Assembly (NCBI GenBank): GCA_016209665.1
Contig: JACQVT010000428.1
Coordinates: 1 to 6,358, forward strand
DNA: 6,358 nt
DNA from: Planctomycetota bacterium
Lineage (GTDB): Bacteria > Planctomycetota > Phycisphaerae > UBA1845 > PWPN01
Reading direction: 5' to 3'
The notes under the pieces are model-generated. The model did not search any database. It saw nothing but the letters and a program-made list of their open reading frames with translations, and had not been told where the DNA came from. Below, one piece after another: positions 6,254 through 6,358 of this stretch (positions within the stretch are counted from its first letter, which is position 1; every line of letters begins with the position of its first letter). The position numbers and the translations under genes are program-made.

Positions 6254-6358
6254 CCGCACGAAGCGCGATTCAACCAGCACGAAGCACGATTTAACCAGCA
6301 CGAAGCACGATTTAACCAGCACGAAGCACGATTTAACCAGCACGAAGCACGATTTAAC
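6254..6358. repeat. 21-bp tandem array, truncated by the window edge
   Basis: Four exact copies (6275-6295, 6296-6316, 6317-6337, 6338-6358) follow one degenerate copy (6254-6274, 18 of 21 matches). A further very diverged unit may precede it at 6233-6253 (12 of 21). Each unit is three heptamers: CAGCACG, AAGCACG and ATTTAAC. The first two differ at one base, so the unit itself arose from a 7-nt duplication. The third makes an AT-rich patch every 21 bp, in phase with two helical turns, in otherwise GC-rich DNA. There are no unique spacers. On the minus strand it reads as an open seven-residue repeat (VLVKSCF). It starts 42 bp after the kinase stop and runs off the right end. Confidence 0.95.

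Noticed and set aside
4625..6343. A 572-codon open frame on the minus strand antisense to the kinase, starting inside the 21-bp array
   Set aside because: The plus strand encodes a kinase with all catalytic motifs. The antisense product has no recognisable domain, is Gly/Arg/His-rich, and its openness follows from high GC and third-position bias.
6254..6358. The 21-bp array as a CRISPR array
   Set aside because: Repeats are directly adjacent with no spacers, and no cas-like gene is present.

Overview
The window is high-GC DNA with four protein-coding genes on two divergent arms. It is most consistent with a member of the Planctomycetota, probably from an environmental or metagenomic genome. 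Three things suggest this: an ECF-type sigma factor directly followed by a soluble Hanks-type Ser/Thr kinase (a pairing known to be common in planctomycetes), a secreted BNR-type beta-propeller next to a secreted FAD-dependent oxidoreductase with a xanthan-lyase-like C-terminal domain, and short tandem repeats both between and within genes. The phylum is an inference from gene style; no rRNA or other marker is present.

Layout. Bases 1-237 hold no convincing gene, only weak hairpins downstream of the leftward operon. The minus-strand arm (3805 to 238) has two exported proteins, 25 nt apart and probably cotranscribed: first a BNR_4-like beta-propeller (2348-3805), then an FAD-dependent oxidoreductase (238-2322). 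The oxidoreductase gene contains an in-frame 36-bp-period repeat (1825-1891) that looks like an insertion into the enzyme. An 81-bp divergent intergenic region separates this arm from the plus-strand arm. It contains an extended -10 promoter (TGCTACAAT, 3866-3874) placed so that the sigma factor mRNA would be almost leaderless.

The plus-strand arm has an ECF-like sigma-70 factor (3887-4498), a nine-unit heptamer array (4509-4571) with six evenly spaced GGG tracts, and a Ser/Thr kinase (4601-6211). The kinase has a complete set of catalytic motifs, no transmembrane segment, and an uncharacterised alanine-rich helical C-terminal domain whose pattern resembles the Imm5-like family. After the kinase a 21-bp tandem array (from about 6254) runs off the right edge of the window.

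Working model (inference). The sigma factor and kinase form a cytoplasmic signalling pair in which the kinase C-terminal domain senses or binds something and the kinase acts on the sigma factor or on shared targets. The divergent exported pair is a carbohydrate-processing cassette that could belong to the same regulon, although only adjacency supports this. The features most worth checking are the novel kinase C-terminal domain, the G-quadruplex-capable repeat in the sigma-kinase mRNA, the in-frame repeat in the oxidoreductase, and the 21-bp array.
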